Positions 14,643 through 23,951 of a stretch of 64,000 bases of DNA are shown piece by piece (positions within the stretch are counted from its first letter, which is position 1; each line of letters starts with the position of its first letter). Under the pieces are notes generated by a model that was not told where the DNA came from, made no database searches, and worked only from the letters and a program-made list of their open reading frames with translations. The DNA comes from Planctomycetia bacterium (GTDB lineage: Bacteria > Planctomycetota > Phycisphaerae > UBA1845 > UTPLA1): NCBI GenBank assembly GCA_015200345.1, contig CP054187.1, positions 1,844,470-1,908,469 on the forward strand. The letters are read 5' to 3'. A program made the position numbers and the translations under genes.

Positions 14643-15445
14643 TGTCCCTGTTGCAGTCCACCGGCGCGCGCGCCTACCCGTGGTACCACGACATCGTGCC
14701 GTTTCTGGGCGGGCTGGCCGATCCGCTCATGGGAATCACCAGCGCCGCGGCTCGTTTTTTTCGTTCGTTTCCACTCCCTCCAACCGCCGATACGCCCAAG
14801 CGCCGTAAACGCGGCGTCACCTTTGTCCTGGGCGGCATCGAAGGCCCCAGCCAACACAGCCGTGACATGGGATTGGGCCTGCTTCGGGGCGGCTATCGCG
14901 GCGCGGTGTCGATCTTTCCGTGGAATCGCTGCGTGCCGGTCATCGGCGTGTTTCGAAACCTGATGAGCCATGCCCATCACGAGCAGCAGTCTGATGTGCT
15001 CGTAGAACTCATTCGGCAGCATCGGTCGGCTTATCAATCCCCAGTCAACTTCATCGCCCAATCGGGTGGATGCTTCGTAGCCGTCCGAACGCTTGAGAAG
15101 CTCGACGCCGCTGACGGCGTCGCGCAGGCCATTCTGCTCGCACCTTCGATTTCTCCCGATTATGACATTCGACCTGCGGCGCAACGTTGTTCCGGCGGAC
15201 TGTACAGCGTTGGCGGGCGCGGCGATTACTTCTTCCTTGGTCTGGGAACGATGCTCCTGGGTACCTCCGATCGAGTTCATACCCCGTCAGCCGGTCTGGT
15301 CGGCTGGCATCATCGCCATGAGAAGTTCCATGAAGTTCGATGGCACCCTTCGTGGACGCGACACGGCTACGTCGGAAACCACATTACAACTTCATCCCGG
15401 CGATTTATCGCCGAAGTTATCGCGCCTATCTTCCGCAAACCGTAA
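14642..15445 (+). CDS. Alpha/beta-hydrolase-like protein
   Basis: A 267-aa protein starting at a GTG that overlaps the efp stop by one base, so probably co-transcribed. Core features look hydrolase-like: GVTFVLGGIEGPS as a first strand/oxyanion segment, NFIAQSGGCFVAV where a nucleophile elbow would lie (QSGG instead of strict GxSxG), AQAILLAPSISPDYD, and a late HGYVGNH giving a candidate catalytic histidine. An N-terminal hydrophobic patch near FLGGLADPLMGI may be a membrane-proximal helix. The substrate cannot be deduced. The degenerate elbow lowers confidence in activity. Confidence 0.6.
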   Translation: MSLLQSTGARAYPWYHDIVPFLGGLADPLMGITSAAARFFRSFPLPPTADTPKRRKRGVTFVLGGIEGPSQHSRDMGLGLLRGGYRGAVSIFPWNRCVPVIGVFRNLMSHAHHEQQSDVLVELIRQHRSAYQSPVNFIAQSGGCFVAVRTLEKLDAADGVAQAILLAPSISPDYDIRPAAQRCSGGLYSVGGRGDYFFLGLGTMLLGTSDRVHTPSAGLVGWHHRHEKFHEVRWHPSWTRHGYVGNHITTSSRRFIAEVIAPIFRKP

Positions 15446-15563
15446 GGAAAGACACGCAGTAGCCCATTTCTTGACCCTCTCTCGCCGAGTCGCCTAGAAT
15501 CGCCCTCCACCAGCCAGCAGGTCTGGCTTCGGGCAGCTCCCGGACACGAGGAATCCAAACCGA

Positions 15564-16046
15564 ATGAACATCGACGAAATCAAAACCCTGACGGATCTGA
15601 TGGTCGAGAACGACCTGTCGGAGGTCATGATCCGTGACGGCGAGAAACGAATCATTCTCCGCCGAGGCGGTCGAGCTCCCGTTGTGGCATCTGTTCAGGC
15701 AGCCATCCCGGCAGACCATGCCGCAGCGGCAGCCCCGGCATCCCCCCCGGCTCCGGCAGCCTTGGTTTCGTCAGCCCCGGTACCGGCAGCCCCCGCGGTG
15801 GATGCGAGCCTGTCCACCATCAAGTCGCCGATGGTCGGCACGTTCTACGCAGCACCGGACCCCGACGCGCCGGCGTTTGTAAAGGTCGGCGACCGTGTGA
15901 ACCCCGATAGCGTCATCGGAGTCATCGAGGCCATGAAGGTTTTCAACGAGATCAAGGCCGAGATCAGTGGGACGATCGAGTCCATAGACGTAACCAGTGG
16001 CACACCTGTGGAGTTTGGGCAGGTACTGATGCGCGTTCGCCCCTAG
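15564..16046 (+). CDS. accB: Biotin carboxyl carrier protein of acetyl-CoA carboxylase
   Basis: 160 aa. The N-terminal segment MNIDEIKTLTDLMVENDLSE is typical of AccB. A proline/alanine-rich linker (residues ~50-90) leads to the biotinyl domain, where VIEAMKVFNEI holds the biotinylated lysine. It carries CO2 between biotin carboxylase and carboxyltransferase in malonyl-CoA synthesis. accC follows after 54 bases, the usual pairing. Confidence 0.97.
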   Translation: MNIDEIKTLTDLMVENDLSEVMIRDGEKRIILRRGGRAPVVASVQAAIPADHAAAAAPASPPAPAALVSSAPVPAAPAVDASLSTIKSPMVGTFYAAPDPDAPAFVKVGDRVNPDSVIGVIEAMKVFNEIKAEISGTIESIDVTSGTPVEFGQVLMRVRP

Positions 16047-16100
16047 CGGTGTGGTCCAACAAAGCGCAGTCCATCCGACCGAATACGAACAGGAGTCAAC

Positions 16101-17495
16101 GTGGCGTTAGGGGCGTCCCGACCAACCGTGCAAAAACGCAAGTTCTCCAAGATCCTTGTGGCCAATCGAGGCGAAATCGCCCTGCGGGTGATCCGCGCCT
16201 GCAAGGAAATGGGCATTCAGACCGTCGCGGTCTACTCGGAAGCCGACCGCGACGCGCCCTACCTGCAACTGGCAGATCAGCGTGTCTGCATCGGCCCTGC
16301 GCCGTCGGTGCAGAGTTACCTTCGATCGGATCGAATCATCGCGGCGGCCGAGGTCGCCAACGTCGACGCCATTCATCCCGGTTACGGGTTTCTCGCCGAG
16401 AACGCGAGTTTTTCCGAGCAGTGCCGCGCGAGCAAGATCGAATTCATCGGCCCCAGCGCCGAGGCGATCCGCCTGCTGGGCGACAAGGCGGCGGCGAAGA
16501 AGCTGGCCAAGAAGACTCGCGTCAAGACGGTCCCCGGCAGCGATGGCGTCGTCGAGGACGACGAACACGCGGTCAAGCTCGCGGCGGAGATCGGCTACCC
16601 GGTGATGATCAAAGCGGCGGCCGGCGGCGGCGGCCGCGGCATGCGCGTGGCACATAACGAAGTCACGCTGCGCACACAGATTCGCAACGCTCGGAACGAA
16701 GCCGAAACGGCCTTCAAGGACGGTCGCGTCTACATTGAAAAGTTGATCGAGCAGCCGCGGCACGTCGAAGTGCAAATCCTCGCGGACCAGCACGGCAATC
16801 GGATTCATCTGTGGGAGCGTGATTGCACGCTTCAGCGGCGGCATCAGAAACTGGTGGAAGAATCGCCCTCGCCGGCGATCAGCGACAAGACGCGACAGGC
16901 GCTGTGCGCCGCAGCGGTGAAGCTGGTCGAGGCGGCGAATTATTACTCGGCCGGCACCGTGGAATTCATCGTTGACAAAAATGGTGATTTTTACTTCCTG
17001 GAAGTCAACACGCGTATCCAGGTCGAGCACACCGTCACCGAGCTGGTCACCGGAATCGACTTGATCCAATGGATGATTCGCATCGCCGCCGGAGAGAAAC
17101 TGACCTTGCGTCAGAAGGACATCCCACAGAACGGCTGCGCCATCGAAGTGCGAATCAACGCCGAGGACCCGGCCAACGGGTTCCGCCCTTGTCCGGGTCG
17201 GATCGAGGAATTCCGCGCGCCAGGCGGCTTCGGCGTGCGGTTTGATTCGCACGCCTGCGCGGGCTACACCATCGGCCCGAATTACGATTCCCTGGTGGGC
17301 AAGCTGCTGGTGCATCGGGCGACGCGCGAAGAGGCGATCCATTGCATGCAGCGCTGCCTGGCCGAGTTTCACATCGCACCGATCAAGACGACGATACCGC
17401 TGTTGCGCGAGATCTTCGCCAACGCCGATTTCGCCAACGCCAACATCGATACGGGATTCATCGAGCGCGTCCTGCTGGCGCGCCCGCCGTCCTGA
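16101..17495 (+). CDS. accC: Biotin carboxylase subunit of acetyl-CoA carboxylase
   Basis: ATP-dependent carboxylation of biotin on AccB. From the GTG at 16101 it is 464 aa, a little longer than the usual ~447 because of ~12 residues before the conserved [22 protein letters not shown]-grasp features are present: the glycine-rich loop [39 protein letters not shown], and the metal/active-site segment [37 protein letters not shown] is in the C-terminal part. No carboxyltransferase genes (accA/accD) are in the window. Confidence 0.98.
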   Translation: MALGASRPTVQKRKFSKILVANRGEIALRVIRACKEMGIQTVAVYSEADRDAPYLQLADQRVCIGPAPSVQSYLRSDRIIAAAEVANVDAIHPGYGFLAENASFSEQCRASKIEFIGPSAEAIRLLGDKAAAKKLAKKTRVKTVPGSDGVVEDDEHAVKLAAEIGYPVMIKAAAGGGGRGMRVAHNEVTLRTQIRNARNEAETAFKDGRVYIEKLIEQPRHVEVQILADQHGNRIHLWERDCTLQRRHQKLVEESPSPAISDKTRQALCAAAVKLVEAANYYSAGTVEFIVDKNGDFYFLEVNTRIQVEHTVTELVTGIDLIQWMIRIAAGEKLTLRQKDIPQNGCAIEVRINAEDPANGFRPCPGRIEEFRAPGGFGVRFDSHACAGYTIGPNYDSLVGKLLVHRATREEAIHCMQRCLAEFHIAPIKTTIPLLREIFANADFANANIDTGFIERVLLARPPS

Positions 17496-17505
17496 CCGTC
17501 CGGTT

Positions 17506-17949
17506 CTACTTCGTCGCCGCGCGCGACAGACACCCCAGAATCACTCGAATCAGAATCGTCGTCTCGACCGGCTTGGTGATGTAATCGTCACAGCCCTCCA
17601 CGATGCATGTGTCGCGTTCCGGACCGGTTGACTCGGCCGTCAGCGCGATGATCGGGCGGTCAAATCCCTTCGCGCGAAGCAGGCGTGTGGCCGCGTGGCC
17701 GTCGAGCACCGGCATGTCCATGTCCATCAGAACGGCCTCGACCGGGGAGTCGGACGCGCGGCCGTCGAGCACGATGTTGACCGCGGCCTTGCCATTGTCA
17801 CAGACCGAGACGTGTGCCCCTTCGCGGCTAAGCAACCGTGCGATCAATCCGCGCGTCGAAGAGCAATCCTCGACGACAAGAATATGCCGACCCGACAACT
17901 CGCGAAAACCGTGGCCGCGCCCATTGCCATTTCCGGCATCAGCAACCAT
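17506..17949 (-). CDS. Stand-alone response-regulator receiver domain
   Basis: 147 aa from the ATG at 17949, chosen because GAGGAGG lies 10 bases upstream; the frame is open further to 18087. It is a single receiver domain: HILVVEDCSSTRGLIARLL with the acidic pocket, the phospho-acceptor Asp in VLMDMDMPVLDG, IIALTAES with the conserved Thr, and the Lys in DYITKPVE. There is no output domain, so it acts like CheY/SpoOF-type single-domain regulators or a phosphorelay component. No histidine kinase is nearby. It converges on accC with a ten-base gap. Confidence 0.9.
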   Translation of the reverse strand: MVADAGNGNGRGHGFRELSGRHILVVEDCSSTRGLIARLLSREGAHVSVCDNGKAAVNIVLDGRASDSPVEAVLMDMDMPVLDGHAATRLLRAKGFDRPIIALTAESTGPERDTCIVEGCDDYITKPVETTILIRVILGCLSRAATK

Positions 17950-18227
17950 GTCGAACCTGCCTCCTCGTTGGAGCGACAACCACCCTGCGTCGCTCGTTTG
18001 CGCACACTCAACCCGGCAAACCGGAAGGGCCGATTCGCGCCCTGTGGCGGTACACCAGTAGGCCCATCGGCGATTACCAATGAGCAATTCACATCGTTCA
18101 ATCCTAGGCGCGTCACTCCATACTTATCTGACCTTTTTGGGATGTGTCGCTACGCACGGCCCGAAAGTGCGAAAAATGGAGCGGCGCTGCCCATGCCAGC
18201 CGACGTCATCGAGTCCGCTGGAATCGA

Positions 18228-19097
18228 CTATGTTTGTCGCTTTCCGAACGCGATCACCTCATTCAGACTGCCCGACCGAAAGCCCTCAAGGTCGAGCGCG
18301 ACGTATGCATACCCGAGCGATCGCAACGCCTCCGTGACGCGCTGCCGAAGCGCCGGCTCGGCCAATCGCGCGATCTGCCCGCGAGGGACCTCGATCCTCG
18401 CCAGCGCCCCCCGCGACGCATCCCCATGATGGCGGACGCGACACTCGACCAACCCCTCGCCCCGCAGGACCTGCTCGGCCTGCTCCACCATCGCCAGTTT
18501 CTCCGGCGTGACCGCCTCCCCATAGGGCAAGCGGCTCGACAGGCACGGGGCGGCCGGTTTGTCGGCCGTCGGCAGACCGAGCCACCGCGACGCCGCGCGG
18601 ACATCGGCTTTGGTCAATCCGGCTTCGGCGAGCGGGGCACGAACGCCGAACTCGGCCGCCGCGAGCAGACCCGGGCGATGATCGCCCAAATCGTCGGCGT
18701 TGGTGCCGGAAGCGATGGTCGCCAGCCCATGCCGCGTAAGCAGCGGCGTCATACGCGAATAAAGTTCGGTCTTGCAGTGATAACAGCGATTGACGGGGTT
18801 GGCGAGGTAGGCGGGATTTTCAAACTCCCGCGTTGAAATGACCTCATGCCGCGCACCGATATGCTCCGCCAGGCGACGGGCGTCGGCTAATTCGTTCGCT
18901 GCGACGCTGGGGCTTGCGCCCGTGACGGCCAGCACGCGCTCCGTGCCAAGCGCATCGACCGCCAGTTTCAAGACGAGCGTAGAATCGACCCCACCGCTGA
19001 AGGCTACCGCTGCGCTGCCCAGTTCCCGAAGGATGGCATTCGCGCGTTCGAGCTTTGCCGCCGCATCCGTGACGATCATCGCCGCTCCATCGGCCAT
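18228..19097 (-). CDS. larE: ATP-dependent sacrificial sulfur transferase LarE
   Basis: PP-loop ATPase family that activates and thiolates pyridine dicarboxylate mononucleotide for the nickel-pincer cofactor. The PP-loop AVAFSGGVDSTLVLKLA is intact. NRCYHCKTELYSRM and ASGTNADDLGDHRPG are family signatures. The Cys in AAPCLSSRLPYG corresponds to the sacrificial cysteine whose sulfur is donated. The length of 289 aa is normal. larB and larC are not in the window; LarE homologues also occur alone, so participation in another sulfur-transfer pathway is possible. Confidence 0.9.
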   Translation of the reverse strand: MADGAAMIVTDAAAKLERANAILRELGSAAVAFSGGVDSTLVLKLAVDALGTERVLAVTGASPSVAANELADARRLAEHIGARHEVISTREFENPAYLANPVNRCYHCKTELYSRMTPLLTRHGLATIASGTNADDLGDHRPGLLAAAEFGVRAPLAEAGLTKADVRAASRWLGLPTADKPAAPCLSSRLPYGEAVTPEKLAMVEQAEQVLRGEGLVECRVRHHGDASRGALARIEVPRGQIARLAEPALRQRVTEALRSLGYAYVALDLEGFRSGSLNEVIAFGKRQT

Positions 19098-19175
19098 GAA
19101 GACATCTTAACCGGTCTGCGGCGCGGCGTCGCATCAGCGCGAAGGTGCGTCCGGAGCGCTCCTGCTGCCCTTGGC

Positions 19176-20492
19176 TCATGGTGTCTCGGGAATGCGACTC
19201 CCGTGCGGGTCGGCGACGCCGGGCATCTCCTGCTCGATCCGCGATTGAAGCTCCGTCCCGACGTAATGCTCCATCCGACCGGCCGGTTCGTGCAGGTGAT
19301 CCAACGGGAGCGGAAAGTGTTTGTTCAGATAGGCCTCCCACAAGCGATGCGCCCGGACGAGGCTCGCGGCCGCGGCGCGCCCGGCGTCGGTCAGCCGAAG
19401 CGTCTGCTGCGACGGCTCAAGAAGTCGATCACGCAGCAGCGTTCGCACGGCCGAGCGGGACGTACGCGTCGCGCCGATCGAGTCAAAAAGCACGTCCACG
19501 GTCAGGGGCCGGCCGCCGGCGCGCTCCTCCCATCGGTACACCATTCCGAGCACGTCCTCGCGCGCGATGCGCAGGGCAAGCGTCCACTGCCGCCAGCGCT
19601 TGCTGATGTAACCGTGCCGCGGCGCAAGAAACACCGCCAGCGCGAAGAACGCGGTCGCAACCGTGGCCATCATCGCGGCGGGCGGCGTGTCGATGACGTA
19701 CGCCGCGATCAGATAGCCGATCACTCCGCTCACCGCGCCGATCACCGCCGCCAGCACGAGCATCGTCTTGAGCCGATCGGTCAGCAGGTATGCGGTGGCC
19801 GGCGGCGCGATGAGCATGGCGACGACGAGAATCGAACCAACCGCCTCAAACGAGGCCACGGCCGTCGCGGCGACGAGCGTCATGAGCAGGTAGTGAACGA
19901 GTGTGGCGCTGATGCCCATGGTCGTCGCGAGAAACGCGTCGAACGAGACGATCTGCAATTCCTTGTAGCAGAGCGTCACAAACATGAGATTCACGGCGCA
20001 CATGCCGGCGAGGATGGCCGTTTGGCGCGGGAGGGGCCATTCGCGGCCGAAGAGAATGAGCGGATAGCCCGGCGCCGCGCCGATATCGCCGTACAGCACG
20101 CAGCCGGGGTCGAGATCGACGCTGTCGGCGACGAAGGTGATGAGCAGGACGCCGAGCGCAAAGAGTGACGTAAATACGACGCCCATTGAGGAGTCCTCGG
20201 GGACCTTTCCCCACTGATGCAGCAACTGCGTCGCGTAGGCGGTGAAGACGCCGACAATCAAAGCGCCGATCAGCATGGGCACGACGTGCCGCGTGCCGGT
20301 GAGAATGAACGCCAGGGCCAGGCCCGGCAGCACGGCGTGCGAGATCGCGTCGCCCAGCAGCGCCATGCGCCGCAGCACAAGAAAACACCCGAGCACCGCG
20401 CACGCCACGTTGCACAGGACGGCGGTCGCCATCACCCAGCCATCATCGGGCGTGAGCATGGCCAGCATCGGCATCAGCGCGGCGGCCTTCAT
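19176..20492 (-). CDS. Mn/Zn ABC transporter permease fused to DtxR-like C-terminal domain
   Basis: A 438-aa fusion. Residues ~1-295 are an ABC-3-family permease with ~8-9 membrane helices and the signature LRRMALLGDAISHAVLPG. Residues ~300-438 are soluble: a winged-helix-like segment (VDVLFDSIGATRTSRSAVRT, RLTDAGRAAAA) followed by VRAHRLWEAYL and LDHLHEPAGRMEHYV, which match the metal-binding/dimerisation part of DtxR/MntR repressors. The fusion could sense cytosolic Mn2+ and gate transport or act as an accessory sensor; this is inference. It overlaps the second permease gene by 4 bp. Metal choice between Mn and Zn cannot be read directly; the neighbouring MntR favours Mn. Confidence 0.88.
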   Translation of the reverse strand: MKAAALMPMLAMLTPDDGWVMATAVLCNVACAVLGCFLVLRRMALLGDAISHAVLPGLALAFILTGTRHVVPMLIGALIVGVFTAYATQLLHQWGKVPEDSSMGVVFTSLFALGVLLITFVADSVDLDPGCVLYGDIGAAPGYPLILFGREWPLPRQTAILAGMCAVNLMFVTLCYKELQIVSFDAFLATTMGISATLVHYLLMTLVAATAVASFEAVGSILVVAMLIAPPATAYLLTDRLKTMLVLAAVIGAVSGVIGYLIAAYVIDTPPAAMMATVATAFFALAVFLAPRHGYISKRWRQWTLALRIAREDVLGMVYRWEERAGGRPLTVDVLFDSIGATRTSRSAVRTLLRDRLLEPSQQTLRLTDAGRAAAASLVRAHRLWEAYLNKHFPLPLDHLHEPAGRMEHYVGTELQSRIEQEMPGVADPHGSRIPETP

Positions 20493-21415
20493 GCGACGGC
20501 GCCTCCCGATCGCACTACCGGCGCGGGCGGATTCACGCTGCGGCGGCGAATCAGGCTCACCACGACGCCGCGCTGCGGGGCGAAGAGCATCGACAGGGCG
20601 AAGATCACTGCCGAAGTCAGTACCACTGCCGGGCCGGTCGAAATCTTGGCGTGCAGGGCGCTGATCGCGCTGCCGACGACGCCGGAGACGGCCCCAAAGA
20701 ACGCGGCCAGCACGATCATGCGATGGAGCCGATGCGTCCAGAATCGAGCCGCGGTCGCGGGGATGATCAGCAGCGCCGCCATCAGCACGACGCCGACGGC
20801 CGGCAGTCCGACGACCGTGCAGACGACCAGCAGGAGCATCAGCGCAAGGTCCAGCCGTCGCACCGGCCAGCCCTGCGACGCGCCGAATTCACGATCAAAA
20901 CAAAGCAGGCGGAACTCCTTGAACAGCAGTGTCACGATTGCGACCGTCGCGGCGGCGACCGCGGCGATGGTCCAAACATCCTCGGGCAGCATCGCGGCGG
21001 CCTTGCCGAACAGGAATCCGTCGAGTCCGGCCGAGTTACCCAGGTGCAGATCGCCGATGATGCGCGACAAGCACAACCCTGCGGCGAAGAAGCCGCTCAA
21101 GACGATTCCGATGGCGGCGTCTTCCTTCACGCGCGTGTGATCGCGAATAAATGCCACGGCGGCGACACCCAGCGCGCCGGCGACCGCCGCCCCGGCGAGC
21201 AGCGCGAGGAAGCTCCGATCGCCCGTCAGGAAAAACGCCACCCACAACCCCGGCAGCGCCGCATGCGCGAGCGCATCGCCCATCAGCGCTCGCCGGCGCA
21301 ACACCGCGAGGCTGCCGATCACGCCGGAGCACAATCCCAACAGGCCCGTGCCGATCAGCACGATCCGCGTGTTGGGATCCTGAAGCGTCAGCAATCGAAA
21401 AAGCTCATCCGTCAT
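20489..21415 (-). CDS. Mn/Zn ABC transporter permease
   Basis: Second ABC-3-family membrane subunit, ~308 aa from ATG 21415 (MTDELFRLLTLQDPNTR), which aligns with usual family starts; an ATG at 21445 is an alternative. The SLAVLRRRALMGDALAHAAL signature is near the N-terminus and about eight membrane helices follow. It overlaps the fused permease by 4 bp, so a heterodimeric permease is likely. It ends without any regulatory domain, unlike its partner. Confidence 0.92.
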   Translation of the reverse strand: MTDELFRLLTLQDPNTRIVLIGTGLLGLCSGVIGSLAVLRRRALMGDALAHAALPGLWVAFFLTGDRSFLALLAGAAVAGALGVAAVAFIRDHTRVKEDAAIGIVLSGFFAAGLCLSRIIGDLHLGNSAGLDGFLFGKAAAMLPEDVWTIAAVAAATVAIVTLLFKEFRLLCFDREFGASQGWPVRRLDLALMLLLVVCTVVGLPAVGVVLMAALLIIPATAARFWTHRLHRMIVLAAFFGAVSGVVGSAISALHAKISTGPAVVLTSAVIFALSMLFAPQRGVVVSLIRRRSVNPPAPVVRSGGAVA

Positions 21416-21472
21416 TGGAGTAACAGCGAAACGCTCCCGCTGCATCGCGTGCGTTTTCGACGCACCGGCTTT

Positions 21473-22339
21473 TTACACCCGCTTCGCCTGGCGCAAGGCC
21501 TCGCCGGCCGCGTCCAGGATCGTCAGCCGCCCGCCGTAGGTCTCCTGAAGATTCTTGTTGTTGAACACCTCGCGCGTCGGCCCGGCGGCCACCACGCGCA
21601 AGTTCAGCAGCACCGTGTAATCAAAGTACTCCGGCGCGGTCTGCAAATCGTGATGCACGGCGATGACCGTCCGTCCCGACGTGCGCAGCGCCTTGAGCAA
21701 CTCCACGATCGCCGCCTCGGTCGCCGCATCGACCCCCGCAAACGGCTCATCCATGAAATAGACTTCCGCATCCTGTACCAGCGCCCGCGCGAGAAACACC
21801 CGCTGCTGCTGACCACCCGACAACTGGCTGATCTGACGGTGCGCATAATCCGCCATCCCCACGCGCGCCAAACCCTCCATCGCCGCTGCGCGATCCGCTC
21901 GCCCCGGACGACGCAGCCAGCCCAGCCTCCCGTATCGGCCCATCAGCACCACATCCAGCGCGCTCACGGGAAAATCCCAGTCCACCGTTTCGCGCTGCGG
22001 TACATAACCCACGCGGCGGCGACACCGTGCCAGCGGCTGACCAAAAATCTCGATCCGCCCGCTGGCGATCGGCACCAGACCCAGCACCGCCTTGAGCAAC
22101 GTCGTCTTGCCGGCGCCGTTCGGCCCCATGACGCCGATCAATCGCCCGGCAGGCAACTCCAGGTCCACGTCCCACAGCACCGGCTTGCGGTCATAGGCGA
22201 CGGTCACATCGTGCACTTCGACAGCGATCATCTTGAATTCATCGGCATCGGGGCGTGGCGAAGCCGGTTGGACTCGATTCGCACCCGATTCGCTGGTTTC
22301 GGCCTTCATCACCGATGGTGAGCTTGCCCGCGGTGTCAT
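21473..22339 (-). CDS. Mn/Zn ABC transporter ATP-binding protein
   Basis: 288 aa. Walker A GPNGAGKTTL, signature LSGGQQQRVFLARAL, Walker B VYFMDEPFAGVD and the switch histidine in VIAVHHDLQT are all present. A ~35-residue N-terminal extension precedes the canonical MIAVEVHDVTVAYD. Its ATG overlaps the binding-protein stop (ATGA). It energises the two permeases downstream. Confidence 0.95.
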   Translation of the reverse strand: MTPRASSPSVMKAETSESGANRVQPASPRPDADEFKMIAVEVHDVTVAYDRKPVLWDVDLELPAGRLIGVMGPNGAGKTTLLKAVLGLVPIASGRIEIFGQPLARCRRRVGYVPQRETVDWDFPVSALDVVLMGRYGRLGWLRRPGRADRAAAMEGLARVGMADYAHRQISQLSGGQQQRVFLARALVQDAEVYFMDEPFAGVDAATEAAIVELLKALRTSGRTVIAVHHDLQTAPEYFDYTVLLNLRVVAAGPTREVFNNKNLQETYGGRLTILDAAGEALRQAKRV

Positions 22340-23319
22340 TGCAGCGCCTTTACAATCGTCTCGACGTTGTGCCGCACCATGCCGATGTACGTCCCCTCGG
22401 TCGTCCCCGCCGCCCCCATGGCGTCGCTGAACAGCTCGCCGCCGATGCGCACGACGTGGCCCCGCGCCTTGCAGCCCTCGATCAGCGCCTGAATCGTCCG
22501 CGGATTCACGCTGCTCTCGATGAACACCGCGGGAATCTTCCGAGCAACCAGCGTATCCACCAGATCATTGATCTTCTTCAATGCCGCTTCGCTCTCGGTG
22601 CTGATCCCCTGGATCGCCAGCACCTCCATGCCGTACGCCCGGCCGAAATACCCGAACGCGTCGTGCGCCGTCACCAGCACGCGCCGTTCGACCGGCAGCG
22701 ACGCGATGCGCAAACGGCACCAGTCGTGCAATTCGTCCAGCTTTGCGGTGTAGTCCGCGGCGCGCGCGGCAAACTCGTCTTTCCACGCCGGCCTCACTGC
22801 GCTCAACCCATCGCGGATCGTGCCGACGGCGGACTGCCACAGCGACACATCGAACCAAACGTGCGGATCAAATTGACCTTCAAACTCCGGCGGCTCGCGC
22901 AACTTTGACGGGTCGATATCCTGCGTCACGGCGTACACGGGTTTCTTCCGCGCCATCTGCACGAACAGATCGGCCATTTTGCCTTCCAAATGAAGACCGC
23001 CGTAGAAGATGACCTCGGCGGCGGACAGGGCGCGATGGTCGGCCGGCGTCGCTTTGTAAAGATGCGGATCGACGTGCTCCCCCATGAGGCCGGTGACCTC
23101 GACGCGCGGGCCGCCGATGTTGCGGACCACATCGGTGATCATGCCGATTGTGCAGACGACTTTCAGGGGGGCGTCGGTCGCCGTGCCGGCGCCGGGCGAG
23201 GCCGCGGCTTGCCCGCTCGGGGGGGCTTCGCGGCAGCCGGCCGTCGAAGGCACGAGCACCAGCGCGAGAAGCCCGAGGAGGACCGGCCTCCGGCATTTGA
23301 ACCAAACAAGATGGGGCAT
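22336..23319 (-). CDS. Mn/Zn ABC transporter substrate-binding lipoprotein
   Basis: 327 aa, cluster A-I (ZnuA/TroA/PsaA) binding protein. A signal peptide ends in a lipobox (VPSTAGC), so it is membrane-anchored. Metal ligands are visible as GEHVDPHLYKATP, GGLHLEGK, FDPHVWFDVSLW, and an acidic/His segment around LVTAHDAFGYFGRAYG. No long His-rich loop is present, which fits Mn rather than Zn transport. It is the first gene of the importer operon, behind a palindromic operator shared with mntR. Confidence 0.93.
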   Translation of the reverse strand: MPHLVWFKCRRPVLLGLLALVLVPSTAGCREAPPSGQAAASPGAGTATDAPLKVVCTIGMITDVVRNIGGPRVEVTGLMGEHVDPHLYKATPADHRALSAAEVIFYGGLHLEGKMADLFVQMARKKPVYAVTQDIDPSKLREPPEFEGQFDPHVWFDVSLWQSAVGTIRDGLSAVRPAWKDEFAARAADYTAKLDELHDWCRLRIASLPVERRVLVTAHDAFGYFGRAYGMEVLAIQGISTESEAALKKINDLVDTLVARKIPAVFIESSVNPRTIQALIEGCKARGHVVRIGGELFSDAMGAAGTTEGTYIGMVRHNVETIVKALQ

Positions 23320-23344
23320 ACAATCTATCTCCGTGGCCTAGAAG

Positions 23345-23360
23345 TGTAGCATAGGCTACA
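23345..23360. promoter_or_regulatory. Candidate MntR operator between the Mn importer and mntR
   Basis: A perfect inverted repeat TGTAGC-ATAG-GCTACA, 25 bases before the importer start codon. Read on the minus strand it contains TATGCT, a plausible -10, so repressor binding would block the promoter. It lies in the divergent gap between the transporter and its expected regulator. Confidence 0.6.
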
Positions 23361-23426
23361 ATTTGCCGCAATGGAGACGGCGAGATATTCCGCCGGCTCG
23401 CCATGGCCCGCGTTAGGAGCTGCCTC

Positions 23427-23909
23427 GTGGCTCGAAAACGTCTATCCGCCGCCCGGAAACCGGCCTCCGGAACGCCCGGTGCTCCAGCGCGCAGCCGGCG
23501 CAACCACGCCGACGCCTTCCGCGCCAGCCGCCAATCCAACGCCGCCGAGACGGCCGAGGACTACGCCGAATTGATTGATGAGTTGATCCGTCAGAATGGC
23601 GAAGCGCGATCGGTGGAACTCGCGGCGCGGCTGGGGGTGTCCCACGTGACGGTGGCCAAGACGATCCGGCGGTTGTGCCGCGAGGGGCTGGTGCAGGCCA
23701 AGCCGTATCGAGCCATTTTCCTAACAGCGCAGGGCCAGGCACTGGCCGAGCGCTGTCGCAAGCGGCACGAAGAAGTGGCGTTGTTTCTCGTCGCGCTGGG
23801 GGTCTCGTCCGCGACGGCCGAGATCGACGCCGAAGGGATCGAGCATCATGTCAGCGATGAGACGCTCGAAGCGATGCGCCGGTTCATAAAAAAAGGCCCG
23901 CGCCGATGA
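23427..23909 (+). CDS. mntR: MntR-like DtxR-family metal-dependent repressor
   Basis: 160 aa from the GTG at 23427, chosen because AGGAG lies seven bases upstream; an ATG at 23403 is in frame. A basic ~45-residue N-terminal extension precedes the winged helix (YAELIDELIRQNGEARSVEL, then AARLGVSHVTVAKTIRRL) and the metal-binding region (ERCRKRHEEVALFLVALGV, then DAEGIEHHVSDET). Ligand-type residues (Glu, His, His) are present in the MntR arrangement, and no SH3-like third domain follows. It is divergent from the ABC importer with an operator between them: Mn-bound repressor shutting importer transcription is the expected circuit. Confidence 0.88.
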   Translation: MARKRLSAARKPASGTPGAPARSRRNHADAFRASRQSNAAETAEDYAELIDELIRQNGEARSVELAARLGVSHVTVAKTIRRLCREGLVQAKPYRAIFLTAQGQALAERCRKRHEEVALFLVALGVSSATAEIDAEGIEHHVSDETLEAMRRFIKKGPRR

Positions 23910-23921
23910 GCGCGAGCCTTT
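23888..23921 (-). terminator. Intrinsic terminator for the small exported-protein genes
   Basis: On the minus strand, arms 23910-23921 and 23892-23903 pair over 12 bp with one mismatch around a six-base loop, then TTTTTTT. It overlaps the end of the convergent mntR coding sequence. Arms with AAAGGC/GCCTTT ends could also terminate weakly on the plus strand. Confidence 0.75.
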
Positions 23922-23951
23922 GAGAGTTAAGCGTCATTCGTCCGCGTGGCG

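Noticed and set aside
16107-17372. 421-codon ORF opposite accC
   Set aside because: Exact antisense of a well-conserved biotin carboxylase; no domain-like order of residues.
20651-22321. 556-codon plus-strand ORF across the Mn/Zn ABC transporter genes
   Set aside because: Antisense of three recognisable transporter genes; Gln/Arg/His-rich, typical of a GC-skew shadow.
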